A stretch of 64,000 nucleotides of DNA from NCBI GenBank assembly GCA_035079385.1, contig JAVHKY010000027.1:2170001-2234000 (forward strand). Direction: 5' to 3'. The translations under genes and the position numbers were made by a program. Source of the DNA: Aspidiotus rigidus. Its lineage: Eukaryota > Arthropoda > Insecta > Hemiptera > Diaspididae. The notes below the pieces were generated by a model, which was not told where the DNA came from, searched no databases, and saw only the letters and a list, made by a program, of their open reading frames with translations. This document shows, in pieces, positions 35,915 to 48,160 of this stretch (positions are counted from its first letter, which is position 1; every line of letters starts with the position of its first letter).

Positions 35915-38900
35915 AGGGGGAACACATTGAACCCTTGAGTTGGAGGGATTCCTCATAATTACGAGACATTTTAATGGGTAAATAAAAGAAAATGTAATTA
36001 TATTCGTTACGAACGTGATTGTATTTTCTGTCATTCAACATTGAACTCTTCATAATATGGCATCGCCATATGAAGTACAAATCTTGTCCAGTTTGTACTT
36101 TGTATTTTAGTAGAGGTGAAACTGATGATAAAATAGTTTTCAAAACGTAAGCGGGACCTTATCTGCCCTTCCTCTCCAGTAATTGTATACCAAGAAAAAG
36201 TTTTTAATAAACGATTAATTCGACACTTCAATTATCAACAAATCTTTATGTTTACAACCTCTCCCCTCTACCCAATAATTTTCCGAAATCGGCGCCACTG
36301 CTTCAAAACACAATATTGTGTCGAGTTGTGAGGTTCATCTCTCAGGTAAATAGAAAATATGACGAAAAGTCAAGTTTCTGTCGTGCGATGGTTGTCGCAG
36401 CTTTTTTCTCGGTAGTGTTCCAATTGTTTACAAGAGAAAAAATTCTTCGAATAATCGTTATAAAGATAACAAAGTGAACTTAAAGAAAACAGATTTTGCG
36501 TGAAATTCATATTATCGGAACGCAATTGAATGCGAAATCGAAGCGGTATACTATCTATAATGTAAAATATTGGAGAAGAAGAACGAGATTTTCTAAAATA
36601 AACTACACGAGAAAGAAAGAAAGAAAGAAAAAAAGTAAATAAAAATTTTTGCATGAATTTTTCATTCTTCGCGGAGTCCGTGCCGCGCCATTATTTTGTA
36701 TTCGCAGCGCGAAGCTTCATATAGGTATACACGTACACGCACAAGTAAATGTAACTTACGTACGGCATTACATTTCTCAGGAATTGGAAAAAATGATACC
36801 GTTATAAAGTCACGATTTATTTGTACACATAGCGAGTATCATTCTCGGGGTTATTGTTTCGCAATAAAATGAACGAGGAAGAAGAAAGTAAAAGGTTATA
36901 TAGACTTAACGCAAAAATATATCAAAAGCTTTACGATTATGGCGTATCAGCCTAAGTTATATATTATACTGTTATAGCGATAAGGATGGCATCCCACCAG
37001 CATTTTCAGACTCTTCTTCGAGTGATGTTTTGAAAAATCGCTAGGTAGTTAGTTTTATTGTAATTTATTATTACTTCGGTAGGAGGGAAGTAAAGAAGAG
37101 TTTGAGGCGGAGCACGGTCACAGCCTACGTAAAGTGAGTGCAGAGTGGAAAACTTTTAAGCATAATTCAACAAGAAGTGAACCTGTAAACGAGAAGCAAA
37201 ATCGAGTGTTTTAAAGCTAATAGAATCTGCCTTTATAGGAAGTACGGGCGACGTGGTGACAGAGTTGGAAAAATTTTTCATCGGCGAAAACATTCGACCG
37301 ATTTAAAAATGCCCGAAGCGCGAAGTTCTTTAAACTGACGAAGAAAGTATTTCGTGGTATACGCGAATATTTTCTTTCGCGAACTCATTATACAATATTT
37401 TCCGAGAAGATCTAATTTATAAAGGGAGGGGGGGGGGGATATACACGCTCAGTATATATCCGGGTAGGTACTTTGTATCTTGGCTACGATCACACGTTTT
37501 TAAAATACATGGTAATATTGTACACAATTTGTGCACGCGCGCATTTTCTTCAGCTACAGCACACATTTCTCGTAAATTGACAACAGTTGTAATTTATTCG
37601 ATTTCCTTTTTACCCACGGGCGTACGGAAAATTCGTTAAAATAAAATAGGTTTTTTTTCTTATTTACCACGAACATATAATATTTATACTCGTACATGAG
37701 AATCGTTTACGATAAAAGTGAAATCGAGATGAATTGCTCATTCGGGTGTCATATGTATACACACGAGTATGAATAATATGTAGCTTTACACTCGAGAATT
37801 ATTAAAAATTTTCTATCACTTTACACTTGTAACTATCTTAAAACTAATGCTACAGGAATCCAATTAGCACTGAAGGTAGTACAAGACAACTTTGATAATA
37901 GAGATAATATGCACTACATTTACCAGAGGCGGATCTACAACGAAAGGAAGAGAGAAAGAAGCTAGCTGAAGATCTCAAGTCAAGTTTGCCCTTCCTTTGT
38001 TTCCAATATATGAAACTTCGGAGAAAAAAAAAAAAGTTTTTTTCATTAGAAAAGTTTAAGCTGCGATCGTTGACAGCGTTGATCCTCAACAAACGGTTGC
38101 GGCAACAGTACTAATCTCAACATCCTATTGTTAAAGGAATTTTACAAAATTTTTTGAATTCCACTGTTCCAGTTTTTTCGCCAATTCATACGAACGAATT
38201 TGCTATATTCAAAATCATCCTGATAAGGATTCCCGATTTCGAATAACTATTAAAAATCTTCTATTTTTGCATGGTATTTTCCAAACTCTGGCATAGTCTT
38301 TCGAAAAGTTTCCTCTCAATACCTCGATAATGGTAATCTACTTACCACATGTATTCTACGACCGTAAAGACTATTATTATATTCAATATTTCTTCAGTTA
38401 TCTATCATCATTTTGGTTGGGAACACTTATGTTATGATTATTTGTGAGGATACTTTCGCATTTCGGAACTTGACAGGCAAAAAGAAATCAATTCTCAGAA
38501 ATGATGCGGATCTTTTGATTTCAAAGGTCTCGAGGAATTTTCACGTTCAAAGACACGTAGGTAGATTTTTTATTTGTTGAAAATAGTCATCATCTAAGAC
38601 TACATACTAAGGAATGGAAATACGCCGTCCACATTAATGAACAAAATCTGCATTTTAGTATAAATTGTGTTGTAAAGAGTTTTTCGTTTTGACGAAAAGC
38701 AGAGAGGCGGGTGGGTAGTGGTTGTACTAGCGATCGAACGACCATTGGGATTTCAGCCAGCGTTAAATTAAATATTTAATATAAATAATTCTAATTTGGT
38801 TTCCGCTAGGATCTACCTCCCTTTCGTCCACAGTGATCACCAACAAATTTAATTTGGAAAAGCACAATAAGAGAAGAACAAAAAAGCGAACGTATCTTGG

Positions 38901-41900
38901 GACCAGGCAGCGCTAGAATTGCACGTTTGAAGGAACTAATTCTACACATTAACACATCGATTCTACGTAGAACACATTCGAAATTCTCTGTTTTCCTCAT
39001 CAAAAAATGCGAAACGATGCTAGCGCCACTAGAATTTGCTCGGTCCCACTTCGCGTTATGTTGAGAGAGAGAGAGTAGGGTTGCAGAGAAAGTTGGCTTT
39101 GTTAGCTTATTTGGGCTTGACCAATCAAATCGTCAGTATACACAAACTCAAGCGGACGAACCTGTTTTTCTGTTTGTTTATTCTATGACGAATATTATAG
39201 TCTGTCATTTCTTAATTACGAAATATAATTTTCGGCTGATGAATCGAAGTCGAAATTGAATAGCTGCTCAAATTTGATGGCTCGTATACACGAGGGGGAA
39301 CATTCATATGACTTTATCAAGACAACCTATTTTGATAGATATTTTAGTCTGAATAAGTAAAACCGAAGATCGGAATAGATGAAGTCTTTTCTATCGCTCA
39401 GATTTATTAAATAATGCGATGTAGATTGTGTTTATCGACGTTATAGAGTTAATCTGAATTAAAGTACTTATTTTCGAAGGTGACCTGAGAAAACTTTGCT
39501 AATGTCCTGATAAAGCTAAGAAGAAATGAAATATGTTTTCGACTTTCAATCAATCCTTGTCGAAATTTGCTAACTAGCTTCAATCATTTAAAGTACTTGA
39601 TGAAAGAGACTCAATGAGCAACAACATCCCCTTTTTTTTTTCTAATGAGATTGAGCATGAACTGATAGTCGAATACTGCTCTTCTGCAGTAGTTCTCAAT
39701 TTTACACAAAAAATTTTTTCCCCATCTTTTCGTATCAGCGATTCAGAGCATAAAAATATTTGAAATGAGGATTAGAAGTAAGCCAAAAATATAAAACCCA
39801 ACACAAATGCAGATCAACGAAACTTTGTGACGGGATAGACCTAGAGCGTCTTTCAAGCGATGATTGAGGAGGGAAAACACGACTGAACTAATGAGACTGC
39901 GTTATCACATTATTATCAATACTAGTTTGAACCTGTATATTTGGTATATAGCGATACAGCTGACATGAAGCGTCAAATTTTAGTCATACGACAAGTGAAA
40001 AGAGTTTTGCGAGGTCGATATTTCTTTTTCACATATTTTTCCTCTTCATGATTAGTTCTCTGCCGCGACTGCATATTGAATCATCTTTTCGTTCTTCGAG
40101 AAACTCCTCAGTTTGCGAGTTGGAAAGCTATTACGAGAAAATGGACACGTTACAAGATCAAGGGTTGAATTCTAAAAAGTATTCGAACGAACGATTCTGT
40201 TTTTCTCTTTATAAATCCGAAAAGTGAACATATTTTTCAGAACATGATGTTCCATAGTCAACGTCAAATTAGTATAAGTTCTCATTTCAAATCGAAAATT
40301 TCTTTTACGATTGTCTTCACATTTTCGGGTGAAAAATGTTAAGAGGAAGGTGAAAAAGAAACAAGAAAAAAGCTAAAAAGTTTCCCAGGCAATTGCAGGT
40401 ACCCATGATACACCAGTTACTTTTTACTTATGAACTTTCGAAACGACGCGACGCAACGGTGCTCCATTATATTACTCGCAAATTTGTTCATTCACGGTAC
40501 ATTTATACGAGTCGTTCGACTGCGCGATAAAATACAGTAAATCTACGATAACGACGATACTTGTACGAGTGTGCACCCGATCACACACACATATACCAGA
40601 GGGCGCTGATTGCAACGAGCATTCAGTTATTCGCGAATTTTTTGGACTGTTTATGGGTCATTTAAGCGAGTTCGCGTAAAAATATTCTTTCTTCCGCCTT
40701 CCAAACCAATTAGATGCCTAAAAAAAAGGCGACCGTTGCCAACATATCCATTTACTACCCCGTGCGCCTACCCTTATCCTGTCTGCCATCGAATCTTATC
40801 TGTCTTATGCTGGCGGTCAGTAACAGATGACTTTCGTTTAGCGAGCGAAAGGGGTAATAGTGTACAAATGTACGTTCGTGAGACAGTGGGACAGAAAGCG
40901 TGTGAGAGAGAACACGAAAGGAAGATTTATCGGCGTAATTCGTTGTACTCGACGGTCTATTTCAAAGGAATACACCGCACCATAGTGAGGAAATAACGAC
41001 TGAAAAATCTTTTTGGAATGCGCACGCTCGAATTAAGAAAATTCAAATTTTTCCAAATTTTCAGTCCCCTACAATGAAGATGATACTCGTATTTCCATCA
41101 GCAGGCCATACGACGCAACGCGTAATTCTAGCGAAAATTAAAATTATAACAATTAAATTACATAGCTTTGGCGTCGCACAAATACGCGCACACATACGTC
41201 GTAAATTATACGACGAAAAAGTTCTCACTACAGATGTAAGTACCAACTTCTCGAACTCTGGAGTCCACCGTACAAGTCGGTTTTTTCTTCTTCTCTCTTT
41301 CTCAAACCCAAATTCGAATGAAAATTAGAAAAACGCAGTGTAGCGCGCACTCAGAGTGCAGCGCAGCGGTTTTGTCTTAAATCAGCTATAAATCTTAACG
41401 GATTAGCGGAGGACCATTTGCGTACACGAGTATACGACTAAGTCGTTTCATCCGGCACGTTTACACTAACAATTATGTCGTCCGCAAGTAAAATTATCAA
41501 CTTTTTAAACTCAACGAGACTGTCCTATCTTTTTCAATACATACAGAAAAGGCGAATAAAATCAACTTTCCGACCTATAGGCTGAAAGAGGCTATAAAGT
41601 TACTACAGTGGTAAAATTAAAAATTTAAAAATTATTTTAAAATATGCGCGAGCGTTTTAGTTGAAAATCCATAAACAGACGACGATTTTGCGATAACTTG
41701 GAAAGCGAATTAGTTAGAAACATAAAAATTTCGGTTCCTATCGTATGATACCCATCTTAAATTGGCGGCGAGTCTAGTGCTATAGGAGGGAGATTCTTAT
41801 AGTCTAGTAGTCAGATGAATGGATTGAAGAGTGTAAAAAAAGGAAGAAATTGAGAAGTAATATAGGATAGGGGAGGCTCTCAAAGAAGGCAAACCGATGG

Positions 41901-41950
41901 TCAACCTAATTGATACAATCAATCTAATTGATACAATTCTAGAACGATAT
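35915..41950. other. Long intronic/intergenic stretch without a supportable gene
   Basis: The sequence is AT-rich with a G run at about 37427-37438 and small (GA)n near 39064. Two overlapping minus-strand frames at 36143-35691 and 36231-36031 look hydrophobic but lack context. The plus frame at 40610-40996 is basic and follows an Inr-like TTCAGTTA at about 40621, but nothing supports it as a gene. Confidence 0.45.
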
Positions 41951-41956
41951 AGGAAA

Positions 41957-42557
41957 ACAAGAAGCATTTCAATCAAGATTTATTTTTTGTTCTCTTTTTC
42001 TTGATGAACAAAACTGTGTAACTGTCTGAACCAAAGACAATACTACACGTACTCTTCCAAATAAATAAATCAATCAATCAATTAAACATGAATTAAAATG
42101 TTATGTTGGGCTACAATTATAATTTGGCGCAGATTTTTTAGAAAATGATGACGCGACAACGACCCTTTTTCCATTTTTCTCCTTCAGGACACTGTATAGT
42201 TTCAATGTGATCTTCATTTCGTATTCTGTAATGCACCGGATCAGCTGGCGGAAATACTGAAGGTTCGTAAACTAACGTTCTATTTTCTTTCTTGGCGGCG
42301 ATTTCGCTCAAATAACCCGCCTCATGCTTCACTCTTCGTTGAGATACGAGTACTTTCTTTTCAAAATTGTGGGAAACCTTCTCCTTCGAAGACGCCGTAT
42401 CCAGCAAACGCCATTCAGCACGATCAGTTGATTTCGTTTTCGTGTCGTTTGTAGAAGTTCTATTTTTTGAATCTTCTACATCGCCTGTAAATATAAATAA
42501 TTGCTTCTATCCTTATAAAAAATATGTTTTGTTTCAATCAATTAAGTGGTAAATAAA
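41957..42557 (-). repeat. Duplicated block containing secapin-like exon B
   Basis: It is homologous to 46715-47272: intron end, terminal exon and 3' flank are all shared, including 'cttcttgatgaacaaaa' with 'tgtctg' downstream and 'gcttctatccttataaa' in the intron. An AATAAA on the minus strand at 41984-41979 is present here; in copy A the matching site is eroded. Confidence 0.85.
42138..42484 (-). CDS. Secapin-like peptide, terminal exon B
   Basis: The exon follows a TTTATATTTACAG acceptor (first exon base 42484), enters in phase 1 and ends at TAA (42138-42140). It encodes about 115 residues: an acidic/basic, Ser/Thr/Asn-rich propeptide-like part (SKNRTSTNDTKTKSTD), then a C-terminal CPEGEKWKKGRCRVIIF. 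Bee/wasp secapins end in a CP.G.K....RCRVI loop closed by one disulfide, are secreted from venom and other glands, and are described as protease-inhibiting and antimicrobial. The similarity is confined to that tail; this precursor is much longer than bee secapin. The exon joins in frame to 48332-48161 (GSM|S-D-V), giving about 165 residues. No nearer leader exon is visible between 42.5 and 46.8 kb. Confidence 0.75.
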
Positions 42558-42689
42558 AACTCAATTACTGCGTGGACATCAAAAAACGGATTCAGATTTC
42601 CTTACCCATAAACCTATTCACTTAATTTCAAAAAAACTCGCGAGTTCTTTAACGGAGTTAAACGAGGAGAGGCAGGGAACCTGTTTTAT

Positions 42690-43290
42690 GGGGCACATAT
42701 ATGATACGAGGAGGGACTTGGAATACCTTAGAAGGACGTTCTGAGTCTTATGCTGTTTGAAGCGTTGCAAAACTGGCTCATTGACGGGGCTAAGTCAATT
42801 GACGTATGAAGCATTGCGTAACTAGTTATTCGAAGGGGTTATCTTTCAGGCTATACACACCGACCAGCGAGTTATATATGATAGGAGGGGACCTCAGAAT
42901 AAAACTTACAGGTTCTTTACGGGACGTAAACGAGGGGTGGCCGGGAACCCGTTTTATAAGGCACGTGGGATCTAAAAAATGTTGACGTATCAGATCTATA
43001 ACGTTATTAAATTGTGATGTCACAGACCCGGACTTTGGAGCTATACATAATAAAAAAGGGACTTGGAAAAATTCCGACCTCCAAGCCATGATGATATATG
43101 ATTCGACCTATGAGCTATATATGATCGGAGGGGGAATAGAATACCTCAGAAGAACGTTCTGAGTCTTGTGGTGTTTGAAGCATTGCATATATATTTACTC
43201 GAAGGGGCTATCTTCCAGGCTACATACACCGACCACCGAGCTATATATAATGGGAGGGGGACTTAAAAAATGTTCAAGCTTGGAGCTTTG
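42690..43290 (+). repeat. Complex minisatellite array
   Basis: Units of 'gagctatatatgat.ggagg' with 'ggacttggaaaaattccgac' alternate with a longer module: 'aacctgttttatggggcac', 'gaacgttctgagtctt.tg', 'gtttgaagcattgc', 'cgaaggggctatcttccagg' and 'ctacatacaccgaccaccg'. The module occurs at 42700-42885 and again at 43080-43260. It is the largest cluster of the family in the window and the reference for the smaller copies. Confidence 0.85.
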
Positions 43291-43312
43291 CTGGCCGGCC
43301 GGACTGCGGACG

Positions 43313-44235
43313 TTTTTTCCAAAAAAACCCCTCGATAAAACAGGTTCCCTGTTAAAAAGAAACCCTATCCTATGCATCCCTCTATTAATTTTACAGAACT
43401 TCGAAATTCCATCGCGTAACTACGACAAACTCCTCGGCTCACAGTTTGATGAAAAACTCTCAAAGCCAAACGCACACGCACTTCAAACATTCTAAAATTC
43501 ACAACCCACTCTTTAAAAGGCTGTAACGGAAAATTACAAAAGCCTCATCCGCTCAAAATTAGATTACGGTTCCCCGATTTATAACTCAACCAACAAAACT
43601 GTCCTCGTCTTACTCGACCTTATCCAAACCTCCTCCCTTAGAATTGCCCTGGAATCGTACTAGCCCGAAACTGAGCCTATATGCAGAGACCTCAGAATGT
43701 TCCCTCCTTGTTCGTAGACTCACCTTAACCTCCAACTTTTTATCCTCTGTCTCTCAATGTTCGCAACTTTCAATTTACAAGCGAATCTTTCTCCCTCGCC
43801 ACAACCAACCCCCACCAAATATATTCGCCTCTAATTCAACCACCTTCTTAAAATAAACCGTTCATAACAAATCCTCCACCACCCATACATTCGATCGCTC
43901 CCCCTTGGATCCTCTATCAACCTAAAATACGTTTCGATGTCACAGAAATTTACAAATACGAAAAAATTGTGTACATCCAACACACCAAGAAAATACTTCA
44001 AGGATATCCTCTCTACACACTACATCCAATAGAGCAGCTCACACATACTCGGTCGACGGCGAAATAGTGTCACAACGCATCCGCAACATACCATAATAAT
44101 TACAGCCGAACTTATGGGCATATTCATCTGCCTCTCTCACCTCTCCCAACTATCCAAAATGGCAAACACATTCGCCGCACCGACTCTTCCCTAGACTTAT
44201 AAAAATCACTGACTTTCAAATCTCAGGTACGAGTA
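43313..44235 (+). pseudogene. Jockey/I-type LINE relic (end of RT plus RNase H)
   Basis: On the plus strand, KLLGSQFDEKLS (about 43430) and RSKLDYGSPIYNSTNKTVLV then LDLIQTSSLRIAL (43551-43650) match the end of a non-LTR reverse transcriptase. After frameshifts, AELMGIFICLSHLSQL (about 44108-44155) matches the RNase H helix that follows the catalytic Asp strand, with SVDGEIVSQRIRN just before. The relic is rich in C and poor in G, unlike its flanks. It is truncated at the 5' end near the minisatellite and has many stops. Confidence 0.85.
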
Positions 44236-44862
44236 ATATCGTACGTCCTGAAGAGCGAAGGATATAGCCTTCGATTACTTAGATTGTCAGCGTAGTTGTA
44301 GCGTGGTAGTTTTATTTATATTTTGGGTTATCTGTTCACACATGTAAGGATATGTTCATCGTGTTAAGTTTGTCATGAATGAATGTTGCGTGTTAGTGTA
44401 GTACGAGTGCACCAATATTTTGTGTATCATCATCAAACTTTTCTATTCTTATTAAATTTTTCTTCAATCAACGAGCTACTAAGAGCCTGTCATCGGGGCT
44501 ATGAGCTCGACGGTATTATTGAGTTTAGATGCGGGAGAAGGAATTTGATATTGGGAGGAATTGAAAGATGTTAATTAAGGATAGATGGAGAGTTGTCTGA
44601 CAGTGCTTCTATGTGATTGTGAAGGATCAGTAAGGAGGTGCGGAGTGAGACTAATTTGGGGCGGGAAAAGATGTGTTGAATGATTGGGGGAAGGGGTATC
44701 AAGATCGCAATTAGAGCATGAAAGAGACATAAGATGAGTGGTGAGATGTGGGTGTGTGCGTCTAGGGTGACTGATTCTATTGCTAGTTATGATTATTTCA
44801 TCTCTGCGAGTGAGTTGACTTGAGAAATCTTAAGAGGATAAGAATGTTTTTAATGGTATCAG

Positions 44863-45617
44863 GAAATTTGTCCGAGCGAAAATTGATCAACAGAAAAAAA
44901 AGCACCGAAAATTGACCGACAGAAAAAAGTCACTCGAGAAATTAAGCAATGACTAAAGTTATTCACATGAAAATTATCAGTGCAAAAAAAGTCGTTTGAG
45001 AAATTAGGCAATAACGAAATTTTACAGTATAAAAAAAATTGAACTTCGTGTCATTCGTAATTGTACTCTCGATAAGCTCGAATAAATCCAGAGCGTTGAA
45101 CATGATAATAGAAATCGAAAGTTCTTGTTACTGAATGATATACTTACTCGTGTGTATTACGTAACTACTGTAATTTTATCACACATGTATACAGGAAGGA
45201 GGTTGATGATGATACCGCCATAAAATATGAGTAATGCGTTTCGTTTAATCTTTGCTTTTGTACTTCCCAAAATTATTCGTCATCTCAAGCATGGTCAAAT
45301 TATTCACACGATTTTTTTCACGAAGACTTGAAGAGGAGGATGACGTCGATAATGGAGACTACTTCTTAACTTACCTAAGGGGTTATTGCTCACATTCTCA
45401 CTTACTCGTACAGTATTAACATACTTACATAACATTTCAATTTTCCAGAATTTATATTTTTCTAACACTCAAATTTTGTAATGTTTAAATTTCGTAATGT
45501 CCAAATTTCACACAATTAAATGGCGCAAAATCTTAATTTCGCCACGTTCAAATTTCGTACGTTCATTTTTCAGCAATCAAAATTTTCTGTCGATCAATTT
45601 TCGCTTGGACAAATTTC
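44863..45617. mobile_element. 755 bp element with 35 bp terminal inverted repeats
   Basis: GAAATTTGTCCGAGCGAAAA with TTGATCAACAGAAAA (44863-44897) is matched by the complement of 45583-45617 with two to three differences. Sub-terminal repeats of 'gaaaattgaccgacagaaaa' type follow on the left. No long frame or clear target duplication. It is a nonautonomous DNA element lying between the two secapin-like exons. Confidence 0.75.
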
Positions 45618-45643
45618 GAGAACTCTTTTTAATTTGGACTAGT

Positions 45644-46254
45644 GTGGGAAATGCGAAAGGGGGGAATAGCTAGAGTGGCTTTGTTGCAGTGGAAGACGTG
45701 CTGAAAACTCAATCTGAGGAAATATCGAGACGTACAAGAGACATAAAATATATTTATTTAATTAAGAGGATAAATCGAATAATTATAAGTCCGAAACGTG
45801 TCTGAATGTGTACCATGGTCGTCATCGACGGATCATCGGGAATCTAACGGACAGAGAATAAAACATCTATCCGTCAGTCTCGCGAACGAGAGTAAGTCGA
45901 TTAGAAATAAAAGAAGATTGAGGTCGTGGATCGTACAAGTCCTTAACGGGTCGAACCAGAATAATAAGAAGAGTCGAATTGTCTAAGAATAAGTACTTAC
46001 ATCGATTGGAACCATCAGGAATTGCAGAGTCGGCGTCTGCTGATCCGACATCGTATCGCAAATGTTTGTCATTGTTTATACGTAACTCGTAATCGAAATT
46101 CGTAGACAGTGGAAAAGGATTAATGAGAGAGTTTGAAGAGAGATATTGAAAATGGGTTGATTTTTCATTGCTATGGATTTCGTTATTTGTTTATCAGTCG
46201 GCTATTGCCGCAGCGATGAAAGGAGTTGAAGTCGAAAATTGCAGATTTTCGACA
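45644..46254 (+). repeat. ~600 bp dispersed repeat family, copy 2
   Basis: Same orientation as 29835-30392. It begins near 'gtgggaaatgcgaaaggggg' and ends near 'gaagtcgaaaattgcagatt'. A 36 bp stretch after 'ctgaggaaatatcgaga' differs most between copies. Not recognised. Confidence 0.75.
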
Positions 46255-46714
46255 ACTAGCTTATTTCAATGAAATTTGAGGTTAGACCATTGAGTGAACA
46301 GACATGATGTATTTGTTAATGTGTTTGGAGAGCTCGCTGCTGGATGACCGTTTGCCTATTTGGCTGTAGCTTTGTCAATTGTTTTGTTCCTTGGGATGTA
46401 CTTGTGGCCAAGTACCCAGCTGAAGAACATTAAAATGGAGTTGATATAGAAGATAGCGATGAGAGTTTGAATACAACTTATGAAAGGATGAAGAGAAGAG
46501 CTGCTGGTGACAACAAGAAATGATGCTAAGGAATCGGATATGATCAAGAATGAATTATAGGGGCGAGAGATGGTGAGGATGTGTCATGTGTGAGTCTTAT
46601 TGAGAGAACTATTTATGGAATAAGTTGGAGTTCTGAAGGTAGGATTTAAACTCAATTGCAGGTGCAGATGAAAAGTCGTGTGTTGCTTACGCGGCGGTGT
46701 AAGCATTCTATTTT

Positions 46715-47272
46715 TCTTCTCTTCTTCTTGATGAACAAAATTGCGTAACTGTCTGGATCAAAGACGATAACTTCGAGCGACACTATTCTTCCAAATAAAT
46801 AAATTAATCCGATAACATGTATTGAAATTTTGTTATGTTAGACTACGAATAATTGGCGCAGATTTTAAAAAATTCATGGCCCGACAACGACCCTTCTTCC
46901 ATTTTTCTCCTTCAGGACAGTGTACAGTTTCAGTTTGAACGTTCGGTTTATTTTGGATGATTCCGAAAATTATCGCTTCTGGTAATACTGGAGATTCTGT
47001 AGTTGACGTTTCATGTTGCCTGGCTATGACCTTGAAAATATGATTCGAATCATTCAATGCTTTTTGCTGAGATACTTCCTCTTCAACATTGTGTGAAACC
47101 TCCTCCTTTGAAGACGCGGAATATAGCAAAAGACGATCTGTTGATTTCGTTTTTGTGTTGTTTGTAAAAGTTCTGTTTTTTGAGTCGTTTATATCACCTG
47201 TAAATATAAATGATAGCTTCTATCCTTATAAAGTATAAGCTTTGTCTGAATCGATCAAGCGTTAAATAAGGT
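46715..47272 (-). repeat. Duplicated block containing secapin-like exon A
   Basis: Partner of 41957-42557, about 4.7 kb away in the same orientation, about 75-80% identical. It covers the intron end, exon and 3' flank, so the duplication moved only the terminal exon and not the leader exon. Confidence 0.85.
46833..47197 (-). CDS. Secapin-like peptide, terminal exon A (extended C-terminus)
   Basis: It has the same acceptor sequence as exon B (first base 47197) and the same phase 1. It encodes about 121 residues: SKNRTFTNNTKTKSTD, an acidic middle (KEEVSHNVEEEVSQQ), then CPEGEKWKKGRCR as in exon B. After that the two diverge. Here one base is missing relative to B near the stop, so the frame runs on as AMNFLKSAPIIRSLT before TAA, where B ends in VIIF. 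Joined to 48332-48161 it gives about 171 residues (GSM|S-D-I). It is the nearer of the two terminal exons to the leader, across an intron of about 0.96 kb. The family assignment rests on the Cys loop only. Confidence 0.75.
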
Positions 47273-48160
47273 TCGCGGAATATGAAACAGATTGATTGAT
47301 AGGACGAGGAGAAATTTTTGAAGACTAAAGAGGATTTTATTTCTATAAAAATATACGAATCGGTTGATCAACGTTACTAATGCCCGCGTAGCCAAAAACG
47401 GAAAAGAACAAAGTTGGGCTCGGGATGTTTCAGTCAAAACTGCACGTGAAATATTTTGGATATTCAGGTCGTTGCTCGGGTATTGTATCTGTATGTTATG
47501 TTTGATATTCTTCCTCTCTCGATTTCGTGTGACTTTGTCTGTTTCATCATTGTGTCCTTGACCTTTCCTTAATACAAACAATTCAGTGATGTCCCCCATT
47601 CCTTCATTATCAAACTCAGTAGTCCTCGTTCAGGTCACAATCTTCTTCAAATTCATTAAAAAAAAATAAATATTACCGACTCTGACAAATCTTGACGCGC
47701 CGTCCCAAGCTACCATGAACCATATTCTTGTCGAATTCGAACAATTAAAAGTTATAACGCAATTACCATACTCGCAAATGTTGAACTTGAGCACTCTAAC
47801 ACCTTTTACAGCTATCAAACTTTTATTCATTAAAAACTCCGATGACATTGAAAAATTTATTATCCTATCGATCTCTATCAATCATTGAACGTTTCAATTG
47901 TACAATTTGAAAAATATACAGTGTAAGACGAAATAAGGCCTATACGTTCATCTATCGTTTGATTCTGGTGAATAATAGTGAAATCAGTGAAGGTATCCTC
48001 AAGTTTTGTTGTTTTGTAAAAAAACAATGGTTACGCAGCAAAATTATCACTTCAATCAAAGTGAGTATCGTGTTGAAATTGTTCATATTTATAAAGAAGA
48101 AAACGAGTTAAAAAACGTTGCATAAAAGGGAAAGTCAATAAAAAAAATCTTTCAACTTAC

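Noticed and set aside
40610..40996. 128-codon basic plus-strand frame after an Inr-like TTCAGTTA
   Set aside because: No TATA box at the right distance, no recognisable domain, and composition explained by local base content.
46356..46547. Possible second leader exon for secapin-like exon B (hydrophobic minus frame)
   Set aside because: It lacks a donor in phase 1 and bears no resemblance to the 48.2 kb leader.
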